A DNA stretch of 60,241 nt from Gammaproteobacteria bacterium. GTDB lineage: Bacteria; Actinomycetota; Acidimicrobiia; Spongiisociales; UBA4744. The translations under genes were made by a program, and so were the position numbers. A model generated the notes under the pieces. The model was not told the origin of the DNA and did not search any database. It saw only the letters and a program-made list of their open reading frames with translations. Shown here one piece after another: positions 41,901-50,103 of this stretch. The stretch lies in NCBI GenBank assembly GCA_011682695.1, contig JAACED010000004.1:1-60241 (forward strand). The letters run 5' to 3'. Positions within the stretch are counted from its first letter, which is position 1; every line of letters begins with the position of its first letter.

Positions 41901-42158
41901 GCCGAAGGGTTGGCTCGCGAACTCGTCAACCGGATTCAGCAGCTCCGTCGTGACAGCGGACTCGCCGTGAGCGACCGCATCATGGCGACATGGTCGACTG
42001 ATGACACGAGTCTGGCAGAAGCGCTCGAGCGGCATCGTGACATGATCATGACCGAGGTACTCGCGCACAGCTTTGAACGCGTTGGCTCCGTGGAGGACGG
42101 TCAGACACTGAACATCGACGGCACGACCGTCCGGGTGCGGATCGAGCGAGCCGGCTAG
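38985..42158 (+). CDS. ileS: Isoleucyl-tRNA synthetase
   Basis: Charges tRNA-Ile. The 1057-residue protein has the class I HIGH element as GSPHYGN within DGPPFATGSPHYGNLLAG, the KMSKS loop HKMSKSLKNYPDP, the editing-domain TTTPWTLPGNLAVAV, and Cys pairs WECGSCRH and CPECG in the connective region. Long length, HYGN and the C-terminal region without a terminal zinc finger suggest the eukaryote-like IleRS type 2 found in many actinobacteria, which is often mupirocin-tolerant. A TACGAT hexamer (38967-38972) lies 12 nt before ATG 38985. A short hairpin AGCGA-GCT-TCGCT follows the stop near 42163-42175. Confidence 0.95.
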   Translation: MNDKYFTRVEPGVSFPDLEERILELWDDIDAFHTSVEMRPQETEYTFYDGPPFATGSPHYGNLLAGVIKDIVPRYWTMRGHRVVRRFGWDTHGLPIEMEVQEALGLNGPKDVEAYGVRRFNEACRARVQTNTEAWERITRRVGRWVDFEDDYKTMDLDFMESVWWVFQQLWVKGLVYRAFKVLPYSWGASTPLSNFEANLEYRDVDDPAITVRLPVLRSHGPVREGDYFVIWTTTPWTLPGNLAVAVGKDISYVAVLRDHERHWVAEARKDDFWPDGEVVATASGRELVGAPYKPPFDYFETERDRGAFRVISSVEVTTDEGTGLVHMAPAYGEADFYALQNAGLDVLVDPVDAEARFTEAAPDVAGMYVKDADAVLIDLLRQRGLLVKREQIRHSYPFCYRTHTPLIYKAIPTWFVNVEAFKDRMVELNDQIHWVPDYVGKKRFGNWLENARDWAISRNRYWGSCIPVWECGSCRHQTCIGSVDELEAQSGVRLTDLHKHIVDEVTIPCPECGALMHRVPEVLDVWFESGSMPYAQHHYPFENADTFHLKFPADFIAEGLDQTRGWFYTLLVLASAIFDEMPFRNCVVNGLILAEDGHKMSKSLKNYPDPMDVLSSYGADPLRAYLINSPLLRAEPLRFTEAGVKEVTRTVILPLWNAYSFFTTYAEADGITRRDLAHAPPPEERPELDRWILSMLQSLISKVNEMMEGYYLYAVVPPMIEFIDHLTNWYIRRSRRRFWRAREASDDDKLSAFATLYDVLVTFSKVIAPVLPFVTEEIYQGLVVTQREPNEQGPAGVHLSDYPTARRDLIDETLEQQMAIVRSAVTLGRSLRVSNGLRVRQPLRSITVFGKDRQILEAINAHTSIIADELNVKQVITGVDESAAVDIRAKANFKRLGPRLGAAIRQVASAITELSRDSIESILGGAAVEIHGHRITSDDIVVQRTPRPGMVVAAEGPLSVALDVSLSDKLQAEGLARELVNRIQQLRRDSGLAVSDRIMATWSTDDTSLAEALERHRDMIMTEVLAHSFERVGSVEDGQTLNIDGTTVRVRIERAG

Positions 42159-42199
42159 GTGAAGCGAGCTTCGCTCGGGTACGTGGTACCAGGCCCGGC

Positions 42200-42871
42200 T
42201 CAGTCGCCGTAGCGCTCCCAGGGACGCCGATCGGAGCCCAAATAGACCTCTCCGCTCTCTGCCTCGTCAAAGCCCTCTTCGTCCTCAGGCTCGTCGGCCT
42301 CGCTTGTGTGCTCTTCGCCCTCGTAGGACTCGTCCGATTCGTGAACGGCCTCGGATTCCTCTTCGAGGGGCTCAGAAACCGGTTCTACTTCCTTGAGCAG
42401 CTCAGCCGGAATAACGCTCGACATGGCGGACTCCACGTCCTCGACCTGTGTCAGAAGACGCTCCGTCAAATCGCGGACATGAGCCCGCAACTCTGCGACG
42501 ACTCCCTGGAGCATGCCGACCTCGGATCCCAGGCGTTCACGCCGTCTGGCCTGTTCCGTCTCGATCTCCGACGCGTCCAGTCGAGCCTCGGAGAGGATCT
42601 GTTGCGCCTCGAAACGCGCCTCTCGAACTACTTCGTCTGCAGTCTTCTGCGCGATGACGAGCGTCTTCTTGATTCGGTCTTCGGCCTCCTGCGTCTCCGC
42701 GAGGCGCTGTTCGAGATCTCTGACGCGCTCCTGCGCCTCCTGGAGCCCCTTTTCATAGGATCTCATCGACGCGACGATCTCGTCGAGGAACGCGTCAACT
42801 TCTTCTTCGGCGTAGCCCCGGAGGGCAACACGAAACGTCTTCTGTTCGATGTCAATCGGATTCAACGACAT
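42200..42871 (-). CDS. divIVA: DivIVA/Wag31-like polar growth protein
   Basis: Coiled-coil protein that marks curved membrane and organises polar wall growth in actinobacteria. The 223-residue protein has the N-terminal membrane-binding domain (LNPIDIEQKTFRVALRGYAE, EVDAFLDEIV), two coiled-coil stretches (about 30-95 and 100-150), and an acidic tail rich in Glu/Asp/Ser (160-210) ending in RRPWERYGD. It is the last gene of the long leftward division cluster, 39 nt after yggT, and converges on ileS. Confidence 0.94.
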   Translation of the reverse strand: MSLNPIDIEQKTFRVALRGYAEEEVDAFLDEIVASMRSYEKGLQEAQERVRDLEQRLAETQEAEDRIKKTLVIAQKTADEVVREARFEAQQILSEARLDASEIETEQARRRERLGSEVGMLQGVVAELRAHVRDLTERLLTQVEDVESAMSSVIPAELLKEVEPVSEPLEEESEAVHESDESYEGEEHTSEADEPEDEEGFDEAESGEVYLGSDRRPWERYGD

Positions 42872-42910
42872 GTAACCACCTCTGAGCGTCCGCGGGCAGC
42901 ATAGCCCGGT

Positions 42911-43162
42911 TCAACAAACGATTCCTTGGAGCAGCGACAAACCGATCAATAACACCAACGGCGACAAGTCCAGCGCCATCCCTCCCATACGAAGCGGCGG
43001 GATCACACGTCGCAAAGGTCGCAGTACCGGATCCACGACAAGGGCGAGCGCGTCGCGAAGCTTCGCCACCGGATGATCGAACGGCACCTGGAACCAGTCG
43101 ATGAGGATGCGAGCGAACACGACCAGTTCGTAGAGAAAGATCAGATTGCAGAGAAGCGCCAT
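42911..43162 (-). CDS. YggT family membrane protein
   Basis: An 83-residue protein with two membrane helices (CNLIFLYELVVFARILIDWF and LSPLVLLIGLSLLQGI) joined by DPVLRPLRRVIPP, the YggT signature. It lies directly after the sepF stop and before divIVA, the usual actinobacterial position. Its role in division or osmotic adaptation is suggested by the family but not resolved. Confidence 0.92.
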   Translation of the reverse strand: MALLCNLIFLYELVVFARILIDWFQVPFDHPVAKLRDALALVVDPVLRPLRRVIPPLRMGGMALDLSPLVLLIGLSLLQGIVC

Positions 43163-43663
43163 CTACTCGTCGTCCACGGCGTAGAGGTCGAGATCCGCGA
43201 GACGTCGTCGTTCCGCGCGGCCGAGACTGAGGCCGTGCGGAAGGATGAGGATCACGCCCTCGGCGATCTTGCCCATCGTGCCGTCGAGTCCGTAGGTGAG
43301 GCCGCTGGCGAAGTCGATCAGACGCCGCACCATGTCCGGATCCGTCTCCCGCATGTTCAGCACTACCGGCTGACGCCCTCGAATCCGGTCGGCGACTGTC
43401 TTCGCATCATCGAATGTGACCGCCGTCACGATGTCCACGCGTGTCTCGGATCGAGGAGTGGCCCGCACGGCAGAGCCACCCGGATGACCGATATCTTCGG
43501 GCGGTTCCACTCTCCGGCCGCGCACATGTGCGTCATTGCCGGACACGGTGCGGATGTTCGACTGGAACGGCGCAACGGCTGCCGCCTCCGGCTGCTCTTC
43601 GTCCAGGCCCTCTTCATCCACAAGCCCCAGATAGAGCAACGCCTTCTGGAACAACGAACTCAT
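43163..43663 (-). CDS. sepF: SepF, FtsZ membrane anchor
   Basis: Tethers FtsZ to the membrane; important where FtsA is absent, as here. The 166-residue protein has an N-terminal amphipathic stretch (MSSLFQKALLYLGL), a flexible acidic linker, and the conserved domain ETRVDIVTAVTFDDAKTVAD, VVLNMRETDPDMVRRLIDFA and SGLTYGLDGTMGKIAEGVIL. ATG 43663 overlaps the yggS stop by 4 nt. The frame extends to 44122 but that part lies within yggS. Confidence 0.94.
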   Translation of the reverse strand: MSSLFQKALLYLGLVDEEGLDEEQPEAAAVAPFQSNIRTVSGNDAHVRGRRVEPPEDIGHPGGSAVRATPRSETRVDIVTAVTFDDAKTVADRIRGRQPVVLNMRETDPDMVRRLIDFASGLTYGLDGTMGKIAEGVILILPHGLSLGRAERRRLADLDLYAVDDE

Positions 43664-44337
43664 ACGACCCCTTTTGTCATGCGGGAACCAAAGATAGCCC
43701 GTCCCAGACGTATCATCGTCGATCCTTCCTCTATCGCCACTTCGAAGTCGTCTGTCATGCCCATCGAGAGTTCGGTGATCGACGGCCAGCGTTCCGCGAG
43801 CCGTGTTCGCAGTGTCGCCAGTTCTCGAAAGTACGGCCGGACCTGCTCGGCATCCTGGGCAATCGGAGGAACCGCCATCAGACCGCGAACGTCGACGCCG
43901 AGCGCCATCAAGTGGTCCGTGACCTCGTCCACCATCTCGATCGGAACGCCCGGTTTCTGGGGCTCTCCGCCGATGTTGACCTCGATCAGTACCGGAGGTG
44001 CCAAGCCCGGGCCCTTGAGCCACGCTGCCCCCAACGTCACACTGTCCATCGAGTGAAGCAGCGAAACGATGGGGCGCACCAACCGGACCTTGTTGCGCTG
44101 AAGGTGCCCGACGAAGTGCCACTCGATGTCGCCGGGAAGTTGCCCCACCTTGCCGACCAGTTCCTGTGCCCGGTTCTCACCGAACACCCGCTGCCCTGCA
44201 TCGTACGCCGCCTGGAGCACGGCCGCCGGATGCGTCTTTCCTATCGCTACGAGCGTGATGTCGGCACGATTGCGTCCTGAGCGCGCCGCTGCGCGCCGAA
44301 TACGAGTCTCGATCTCGGCCAGTCTCACGGCAACCAT
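43660..44337 (-). CDS. YggS family PLP-binding homeostasis protein
   Basis: Cytosolic PLP carrier of the PLPBP/YggS family with an alanine-racemase-like barrel. The 225-residue protein has the PLP lysine in ITLVAIGKTHPAAVL, then FGENRAQELVGKVG, WHFVGHLQRNKVRLV, VLIEVNIGGEPQKPG and a final STMIRLGRAIFGSR. It overlaps pgeF by 13 nt and sepF by 4 nt. Its place in the division cluster is conserved in Gram-positive bacteria. Confidence 0.94.
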   Translation of the reverse strand: MVAVRLAEIETRIRRAAARSGRNRADITLVAIGKTHPAAVLQAAYDAGQRVFGENRAQELVGKVGQLPGDIEWHFVGHLQRNKVRLVRPIVSLLHSMDSVTLGAAWLKGPGLAPPVLIEVNIGGEPQKPGVPIEMVDEVTDHLMALGVDVRGLMAVPPIAQDAEQVRPYFRELATLRTRLAERWPSITELSMGMTDDFEVAIEEGSTMIRLGRAIFGSRMTKGVV

Positions 44338-44936
44338 GCCACGCCTGCCATCCTCTTCGTGGTTCCATCACGCCTGTGCGAAAAGAATCCTCTTCCGCAT
44401 CGCGTGCATCCTCTATCTTCCCACCAGTCGAGGCCGTCCAGTTCGTCTCGCACGACCCCGGCGAGGTCGACGCTCGGCGTCCCTGACGTCGTGACCGCCT
44501 CGTGCCCATCAAATACGGCGGACACCTCCTCCCCAACCTCGAAACAACATGGGCCGATTCCCGGTCCAATCACCGCGCGCGTCGGTGCCACCCCGGCGTC
44601 GATCATCGCCTCCCTCAGATTGTGGACCACCCGCTCTGCGAGACCACGCCAACCCGCGTGTGCAATGCCGACACCGCGATCGCAAAGGAGGGCAACGGCG
44701 TAGCAATCGGCGGTAAAGATGGCTACGGGAAGTCCGGGTACGGTCGTGAACAAGGCGTCGGCGGCGCCCGCATCCCCCGGCCGATCCACGTGTACAACTG
44801 CTCCGCCGTGCACTTGGCGAACCGTTGCCCATTCCGAACTGATCCCGAGTGCTGCGGCGAATGCGTCACGCGCCTCCGCGTCGGATCGCAGGTCGCCGTC
44901 CGCGGCGATGCTGAACGCCGTACGGCCTCGAGTCAT
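44325..44936 (-). CDS. pgeF: YfiH/PgeF family peptidoglycan editing or laccase-like protein
   Basis: Members are reported as polyphenol oxidases, purine nucleoside phosphorylases or editors of muropeptides containing L-Ser. The 203-residue protein has the metal-site motifs [25 protein letters not shown] and [15 protein letters not shown], and [12 protein letters not shown] with the typical CC. All are intact. It sits between ftsZ (4-nt overlap) and yggS (13-nt overlap), fitting a wall-related role. Confidence 0.92.
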   Translation of the reverse strand: MTRGRTAFSIAADGDLRSDAEARDAFAAALGISSEWATVRQVHGGAVVHVDRPGDAGAADALFTTVPGLPVAIFTADCYAVALLCDRGVGIAHAGWRGLAERVVHNLREAMIDAGVAPTRAVIGPGIGPCCFEVGEEVSAVFDGHEAVTTSGTPSVDLAGVVRDELDGLDWWEDRGCTRCGRGFFSHRRDGTTKRMAGVAWLP

Positions 44937-45973
44937 CCCTGAACGAAGCTGGGAATCAGGTCATCATCTCCCTGAAGTCTCCCGGATGCGAATCCCGACG
45001 GCCTACGGGAGCGGTCGAAACCTGCGGCGATCACCGTAACGCGAACCTCGTCCCCCAGTGTGCCGTCAACGACCGCTCCGAAGATGATGTCGGCTTGATC
45101 GTCACTCTTGTCGGCAACGAGAGTCGCTGCCTCGTTCACTTCGTGCAGTGTCATGTCCTCCGGACCAGCCACCATCAGCAACACACCCCGAGCACCTTCC
45201 ATCGATGTCTCCAGCAGACCGCTGGAGATCGCCCGCTGTGCCGCCTGAGCGGCTCGCCCTTCTCCGGACGACCGACCTATTCCCATCACCGCCGTTCCCG
45301 CGTCGGTCAGAATTGTGCGGACGTCCGCGAAGTCGACGTTGATGAGGCCCGGAGTAGTGATCAGACCTGTGATCCCCGCCACGCCACCGGTCAGCACCTC
45401 GTCCGCCATCTTGAACGCTTCCAGCATCGGCGTCTTCGGGTCGGTCAGTTCGAGGAGGCGATCATTCGGAATCACGATGAGGGTGTCCACCGCTTCACGA
45501 AGATTCTGGATTCCTTGCTCGGCTTGCACCGATCTGCGCCGGCCTTCGAATCCAAAGGGTCTCGTGACCACGCCGACGGTCAACGCTCCGACCTCCTTGG
45601 CGATCTCGGCCACGATGGGAGCCGCTCCCGTTCCGGTCCCGCCGCCTTCTCCGGCCGTCACGAAGACCATGTCGGCCCCTTTGAGGACTTCCTCGATCTC
45701 TTCTCGATGGCTCTCCGCGGCAGACCTGCCGACGTCGGGATCCGCTCCCGCTCCGAGCCCGCGCGTAATGTCCCGCCCGAGATCGAGCTTGACGTCTGCG
45801 TCCGACATGAGCAGTGTCTGGGCGTCAGTGTTCACTGCCACGAATTCCACACCGCGAACGCCCGCATCGACCATACGGTTCACCGCGTTGACACCGCCAC
45901 CTCCAACGCCAACGACCTTGATCACGGCCAGGTAACTTTGCGGCGATGTACTCCTCTTTGCAGACCCACTCAT
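44933..45973 (-). CDS. ftsZ: Cell division GTPase FtsZ
   Basis: Tubulin-like GTPase that forms the division ring. The 346-residue protein has the nucleotide motifs [14 protein letters not shown], the tubulin signature [19 protein letters not shown] and the T7 loop [11 protein letters not shown], with the C-terminal domain complete. The variable linker is short (about 20 residues), and the C-terminal peptide reads [11 protein letters not shown] rather than the more typical DDLDIPxFLR. GAGGAAG lies before ATG 45973. It has its own promoter candidate in the 75-nt gap after ftsQ. Confidence 0.97.
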   Translation of the reverse strand: MSGSAKRSTSPQSYLAVIKVVGVGGGGVNAVNRMVDAGVRGVEFVAVNTDAQTLLMSDADVKLDLGRDITRGLGAGADPDVGRSAAESHREEIEEVLKGADMVFVTAGEGGGTGTGAAPIVAEIAKEVGALTVGVVTRPFGFEGRRRSVQAEQGIQNLREAVDTLIVIPNDRLLELTDPKTPMLEAFKMADEVLTGGVAGITGLITTPGLINVDFADVRTILTDAGTAVMGIGRSSGEGRAAQAAQRAISSGLLETSMEGARGVLLMVAGPEDMTLHEVNEAATLVADKSDDQADIIFGAVVDGTLGDEVRVTVIAAGFDRSRRPSGFASGRLQGDDDLIPSFVQG

Positions 45974-46003
45974 GGCAACTTCCTCACTTGAATCTCGACT
46001 AGA

Positions 46004-46031
46004 ACTTTAGGTCACTGTATCTGCTTGTAAA
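46004..46031 (-). promoter_or_regulatory. Candidate ftsZ promoter
   Basis: On the minus strand TTTACA (46031-46026, five of six to TTGACA) and TAAAGT (46009-46004) are spaced by 16 bp. The -10 box ends about 30 nt before the ftsZ ATG. The local sequence is richer in A/T than its surroundings, as expected of a promoter inside an otherwise tightly packed operon. Confidence 0.45.
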
Positions 46032-46048
46032 GCGAAAAGCCTTCACCC

Positions 46049-46798
46049 TCAACTAGAGCCTTCTACTGCCGGACGGGAGGGCGCGATCAAGTTGACAACG
46101 GATCCTTCCGGCACTCCGTCGGCCAGCACGGCTTCGAGCGCAGCGGCCTTCTCCGCCATGTCGACTGGCGCTCCCAACCGAACGTACACCGATGCCGTAC
46201 GCGACCACAGTTCGCCATTACGGACTTCCACCACGGTCCCCGAACGCATCGGCACCGGGAGGGCTGCCACGTACTCGACCGCACCTCCGACCAGCCCTGG
46301 TCCGACGATCTCGCCAGGTGCTCCAGGATCGACGTCGCCAAGTAGCAGCAACGCGGCATCGTCAGGAACATGATCGGCCGGACCAAGGAGCATGCCGTCG
46401 GCCGCGATCAGCAGCCACCGGGTTCCCCACTGGAAACCTGCTATCGGCGTTCGTTCATGTATCTGAATTTCCACGGTGTGGGGAAACGTTCGACTGACCT
46501 TTGCCCGGGAAATCCAAGGGTCTTGCTCGAGCAGCTCCTCGACGGCGCGGGGTCGCACCCTCAACATCGGCACGTCCACCCGTACGCCGGCTTCCTCGAC
46601 GACGGCGGCGGCATCGGAACGATCCACTCCGTACAGACCGATCTGTTGCACGGCCAGCCAAGGGGATTGGACGAACCATGCCCCGATGCCGAGCACGGCC
46701 GCCAGCGCCATGGCCGACAGGACCGTCTTCAACCGCCCGCGAGCCGCCGTCTCCCTCACTTCGCGGCGCCGATGCTCCAGCCGTGGCTCCATGCTCAT
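46049..46798 (-). CDS. ftsQ: Divisome protein FtsQ
   Basis: Bitopic membrane protein connecting early and late divisome proteins. The 249-residue protein has a basic cytosolic N-terminus, one membrane helix (about 26-44), a POTRA domain (VQQIGLYGVDRSDAAAVVEE, DPWISRAKVSRTFPHTVEIQ) and a beta-rich FtsQ domain. It overlaps murB by 4 nt. Sequence is divergent as usual for FtsQ but the order is right. Confidence 0.9.
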   Translation of the reverse strand: MSMEPRLEHRRREVRETAARGRLKTVLSAMALAAVLGIGAWFVQSPWLAVQQIGLYGVDRSDAAAVVEEAGVRVDVPMLRVRPRAVEELLEQDPWISRAKVSRTFPHTVEIQIHERTPIAGFQWGTRWLLIAADGMLLGPADHVPDDAALLLLGDVDPGAPGEIVGPGLVGGAVEYVAALPVPMRSGTVVEVRNGELWSRTASVYVRLGAPVDMAEKAAALEAVLADGVPEGSVVNLIAPSRPAVEGSS

Positions 46799-47697
46799 AC
46801 ATCGTCCTCGAACCGGCCCACGAACCGCACTTCGGGCTCAAGAGCGACACCCATCTCCTGCAACCGGTGCTGAACATCACGAATGAGCGCATGCACATCG
46901 GCGGCGGTCGCCTCCGGTCCGGCCTCGATGAAGTTGGCGTGCAACATCGACACCCGTGCTCCCCCGATGGCAAGTCCCTTCAGGCCTGCTTCGTCGATCA
47001 GCCTTCCTGCACTGTCCCCTGGCGGGTTCTTGAATACGCTTCCCGCGCTGAGGACTCCTCCGGGCTGGTGCTCTTTCCTCCATCGGGTGATGTCACGAAT
47101 CAGTTTCTCGCCCGCCGCCCGCTCCCCCGGCTCGGTCGAGAACTCGGCCCTCGTCACGATTTCGAGCGGTCCGAGACGCGAGTGCCGGTAGGACAGATCC
47201 AGATCCGAAGGGCCGAATCGACTCGACGTGCCGGTCGCGAGGTCGATGACCGTCGCCGACACGAGCCGGTCACGAGTCTCGGACCCGTGACATCCGGCGT
47301 TCATCCTGATTGCTCCCCCTACCGATCCCGGGATGCCCACAAAGAATTCGAGGCCACGTCGACCGGCCTTCGCCGCCTCCCTCGCCAGGAGCGGCAGCGG
47401 GGTCGCGGAACCCGCCGAGACCGACTCTCCGATACGCACCCAGGAGAATCCGGCTCCGAGACGCACGACGAGGCCGTCGAAGCCTTCGTCCGAGACGAGG
47501 ATGTTGCTCCCGCGGCCAAACACCACCACATCGACAGGTTCCATGGCGAGATGGCGGGCGATCCGCTCGAGTGCACCCTCGTCCTCGACCGTGGCCAGAT
47601 AGCGGGCCGTTCCACCGAGCTTGTAGGTGGTCAGCGGTCCGAGTGAAACATCGTGGTCGAGGAATCCCTCGGCGACCATCGAGTCCCACACACTCAT
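46795..47697 (-). CDS. murB: UDP-N-acetylenolpyruvoylglucosamine reductase
   Basis: FAD enzyme reducing UDP-GlcNAc-enolpyruvate to UDP-MurNAc with NADPH. The 300-residue protein has a FAD-binding region (TTYKLGGTARYLA, VVFGRGSNILVSDEGFDG, GIPGSVGGAIRMNAGCHG) and a C-terminal substrate region with GSVFKNPPGDSAGRLIDEAG, which contains the catalytic Ser, and NFIEAGPEATAADV. The compact size suits type II MurB. It overlaps both neighbours by 4 nt. Confidence 0.95.
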   Translation of the reverse strand: MSVWDSMVAEGFLDHDVSLGPLTTYKLGGTARYLATVEDEGALERIARHLAMEPVDVVVFGRGSNILVSDEGFDGLVVRLGAGFSWVRIGESVSAGSATPLPLLAREAAKAGRRGLEFFVGIPGSVGGAIRMNAGCHGSETRDRLVSATVIDLATGTSSRFGPSDLDLSYRHSRLGPLEIVTRAEFSTEPGERAAGEKLIRDITRWRKEHQPGGVLSAGSVFKNPPGDSAGRLIDEAGLKGLAIGGARVSMLHANFIEAGPEATAADVHALIRDVQHRLQEMGVALEPEVRFVGRFEDDV

Positions 47698-49040
47698 CCT
47701 TCCTCCAACAGTTTCACCAACTCGGAGCCCAGCAGCGTGATGTCACCTGCACCGAGGGTGAGCACGAGGTCGCCAGGCTCTACGTGACGGGCAAGGAAGT
47801 CGGCGAGGTCCACCCTGTGCGGCACGTATGTGACATGGCTGCTGGTCCGTGCTCGCACCGCGTCGGCAACCAGCTCCCCGGTCACACCGGGGACCGGCGT
47901 CTCTCCTGCAGCGTAGATGTCGGTGACAACGACTTCGTCGGCAGCTGAGAACGCAGCTCCGAACTCGCGGTGGAGTTCTTTGGTTCTGCTGTAGCGATGC
48001 GGCTGAAACACGGCCCAGACGTGATGCCACTGCCCACGAGTCACCGCTTCGATGGTCGCCGCGATTTCAGTTGGATGATGCGCGTAGTCATCGATAACGG
48101 TCACTCCGGCCACACGACCACGGAGCTCGAATCGGCGCCGCACTCCACGAAACTGCTCCATGCCGGCTGCGGCCGCCTGGACGTCGAGTCCGAGTTCGGC
48201 GGCCAAAGCGAGAACACCTGCGGCATTGCGAGCGATGTGTAGACCTGGTCTGGGAACCTTCACGGCGGTGCGCATGAACGTGAAGCGCACCGCGTCGCTG
48301 GAGAGGCTGAGATCGCGAATCCTCCACCGAGCATCGTCGCTGAGCCCGTAGGTCGGTTGATCGGTGCGTTGCGCGACCCTCCGGGCTCCGGGATCGTCTG
48401 CACAGATCACGACCGGGCCGTCCACGTTGCGGACCACCTCCACGAATGCGTCCTCGAGTGCGTCCATCGACCCGTAGTGGTCGAGGTGATCAGCTTCGAC
48501 GTTGGTGACCATCAGTGCGCGTAGATGCAGGGAAAGAAAGGTGCCAAAGGCCTCGTCGGCTTCGAGAATGAACAGATCGTCGGTCCCGACGGCGGCATTC
48601 GTTCCCAGCCCCATGAGCTCACCACCGACCACGAAGGAAGGTTCGAGACCCGTACCTCTCGCAGCAGCAACCAGCAGAGCGCTCGACGTCGTCTTTCCGT
48701 GGGTTCCGGTGGCGCCCACGGCAGGCATTCGGGACGTCAGCGCCTCGAGAAGCCGCGGACGGTCCCATACCGCAATCCCCGCCGCGATCGCGGCGCGAAG
48801 CTCCGGATCCGAGTCCGGGACCGCGGAGGAGGCGACTACGAGCCCCACGTCTGCCATCGCGTCCGGGTCACTGCCTGCCCATGTCTTGATACCGAGATCG
48901 GATAGACGCTCGAGAGCGAGGCTTGGACGGATATCGGAGCCGCTCACCCGATGGCCAAGTCCCGACAACAACTTCGCCAGTGCGCTCATCCCGGAGCCTC
49001 CAACTCCGACGATATGGACGCGGTCGGCGATCTCAGCCAT
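47694..49040 (-). CDS. murC: UDP-N-acetylmuramate-L-alanine ligase
   Basis: Adds L-Ala to UDP-MurNAc with ATP. The protein (448 residues from ATG 49040) has the N-terminal VHIVGVGGSGMSALAKLL, ATP loop GATGTHGKTTSSALLV, LEADEAFGTFL, NVEADHLDHYG, and VIDDYAHHPTEIAATIEA. The frame extends to 49091, but ATG 49040 gives the normal start and overlaps murG by 8 nt. Mur ligase domains are complete. Confidence 0.95.
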   Translation of the reverse strand: MAEIADRVHIVGVGGSGMSALAKLLSGLGHRVSGSDIRPSLALERLSDLGIKTWAGSDPDAMADVGLVVASSAVPDSDPELRAAIAAGIAVWDRPRLLEALTSRMPAVGATGTHGKTTSSALLVAAARGTGLEPSFVVGGELMGLGTNAAVGTDDLFILEADEAFGTFLSLHLRALMVTNVEADHLDHYGSMDALEDAFVEVVRNVDGPVVICADDPGARRVAQRTDQPTYGLSDDARWRIRDLSLSSDAVRFTFMRTAVKVPRPGLHIARNAAGVLALAAELGLDVQAAAAGMEQFRGVRRRFELRGRVAGVTVIDDYAHHPTEIAATIEAVTRGQWHHVWAVFQPHRYSRTKELHREFGAAFSAADEVVVTDIYAAGETPVPGVTGELVADAVRARTSSHVTYVPHRVDLADFLARHVEPGDLVLTLGAGDITLLGSELVKLLEEG

Positions 49041-50103
49041 GGGCAGACACGAGTGTGGTTGCGATGCGCTCGGCGGCATCGACGCGAGCAATCGAAATGG
49101 CCGCTTCGGCCATCGCCCTGCGCCGCGCTGGGTCTTCTACGAGCATTTTCACGACAGATGGCAGACTGGAGATCTGCTCCTCGGGAAGATGCACTGCAGC
49201 TCCGGCACGTTCCATGGCGGCAGCATTCGACGCTTGGTGACCGCCGCCGAAGCCTCCGGGTACGAGGATGGAAGGGGTATGCGTCGCAGCAATTTCGGCG
49301 ACGGCAACCCCTCCGGCACGAGATACGACGAGATCGCTCGCTGCGTAGAAGTACTCCATAGCCTGTTCGAAACCCACGACGGTCCAGGGCACGCGCCCTT
49401 CCTCCGTGTCGATGCCATCCACATTCCGTGTGCCGACCAGGTGAAGCAATGAGATCGCGGGACCTTCCCAACGGCGCGCGAGTTCACCGATCGCAGTGTT
49501 GAGCACGCCTGCCCCAAGGCTGCCTCCGAATACCCCGACAACGACAGTACCCGGATTGAGAGCGTAGCGAGCCAGGGCCACGTGGCGAAGGTCGGCGCGA
49601 CTCATCAAGAAGTTTCGCCGTATCGGCGTTCCGACCGTTTCGGGGCGGCGGACACCTTTTGTCCCTTCGAACGACACGAACGTCGTATGTGCCCATCGGG
49701 ACATGATCCTGTTGGCGAGTCCGGCTGCCGCGTTCTGCTCGTGCAGGTATAGGGGTATCTCCGTGCGGTGAGCGGCCCATCCGACCGGTACGGTGACGTA
49801 GCTGCCCATACCGAGGACCACCTTCACCCCTCGTAGCTGGAACTCATTTCGTGCTCGCTGAGCAGCCTTGCGCACGACGAAGGGCAGCTTGAGATTGTCG
49901 AGAGAGAGACTTCGGCTGAGGCTCTGCAGGCTGAGGGCAAGAAACGGGAAACCCGCTCCGGGATAGACCTGCGCCTCCAGTCGATCTCCACCGATGAAGA
50001 GAATGTCCTCTTTGGCCACTCCGCGGCGTCCGAGTTCTTCGGCGATTGCGAGACCCGGGTAAACGTGCCCACCTGTACCTGCGGCGGCGATGGCATAGCT
50101 CAT
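49033..50103 (-). CDS. murG: UDP-GlcNAc:lipid I GlcNAc transferase MurG
   Basis: GT28 enzyme that makes lipid II at the inner membrane face. The 356-residue protein has the N-terminal AGTGGHVYPGLAIAEEL, LHEQNAAAGLANRIM, GGSLGAGVLNTAI, and ASDLVVSRAGGVAVAEIAA with GGGHQASNAAAM. It overlaps ftsW by 4 nt and murC by 8 nt. Confidence 0.95.
   Translation of the reverse strand: MSYAIAAAGTGGHVYPGLAIAEELGRRGVAKEDILFIGGDRLEAQVYPGAGFPFLALSLQSLSRSLSLDNLKLPFVVRKAAQRARNEFQLRGVKVVLGMGSYVTVPVGWAAHRTEIPLYLHEQNAAAGLANRIMSRWAHTTFVSFEGTKGVRRPETVGTPIRRNFLMSRADLRHVALARYALNPGTVVVGVFGGSLGAGVLNTAIGELARRWEGPAISLLHLVGTRNVDGIDTEEGRVPWTVVGFEQAMEYFYAASDLVVSRAGGVAVAEIAATHTPSILVPGGFGGGHQASNAAAMERAGAAVHLPEEQISSLPSVVKMLVEDPARRRAMAEAAISIARVDAAERIATTLVSAHG

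Noticed and set aside
42163-42175. Hairpin after ileS as an intrinsic terminator
   Set aside because: The stem is only 5 bp and there is no T-run, so it is mentioned with ileS and not called as a feature.
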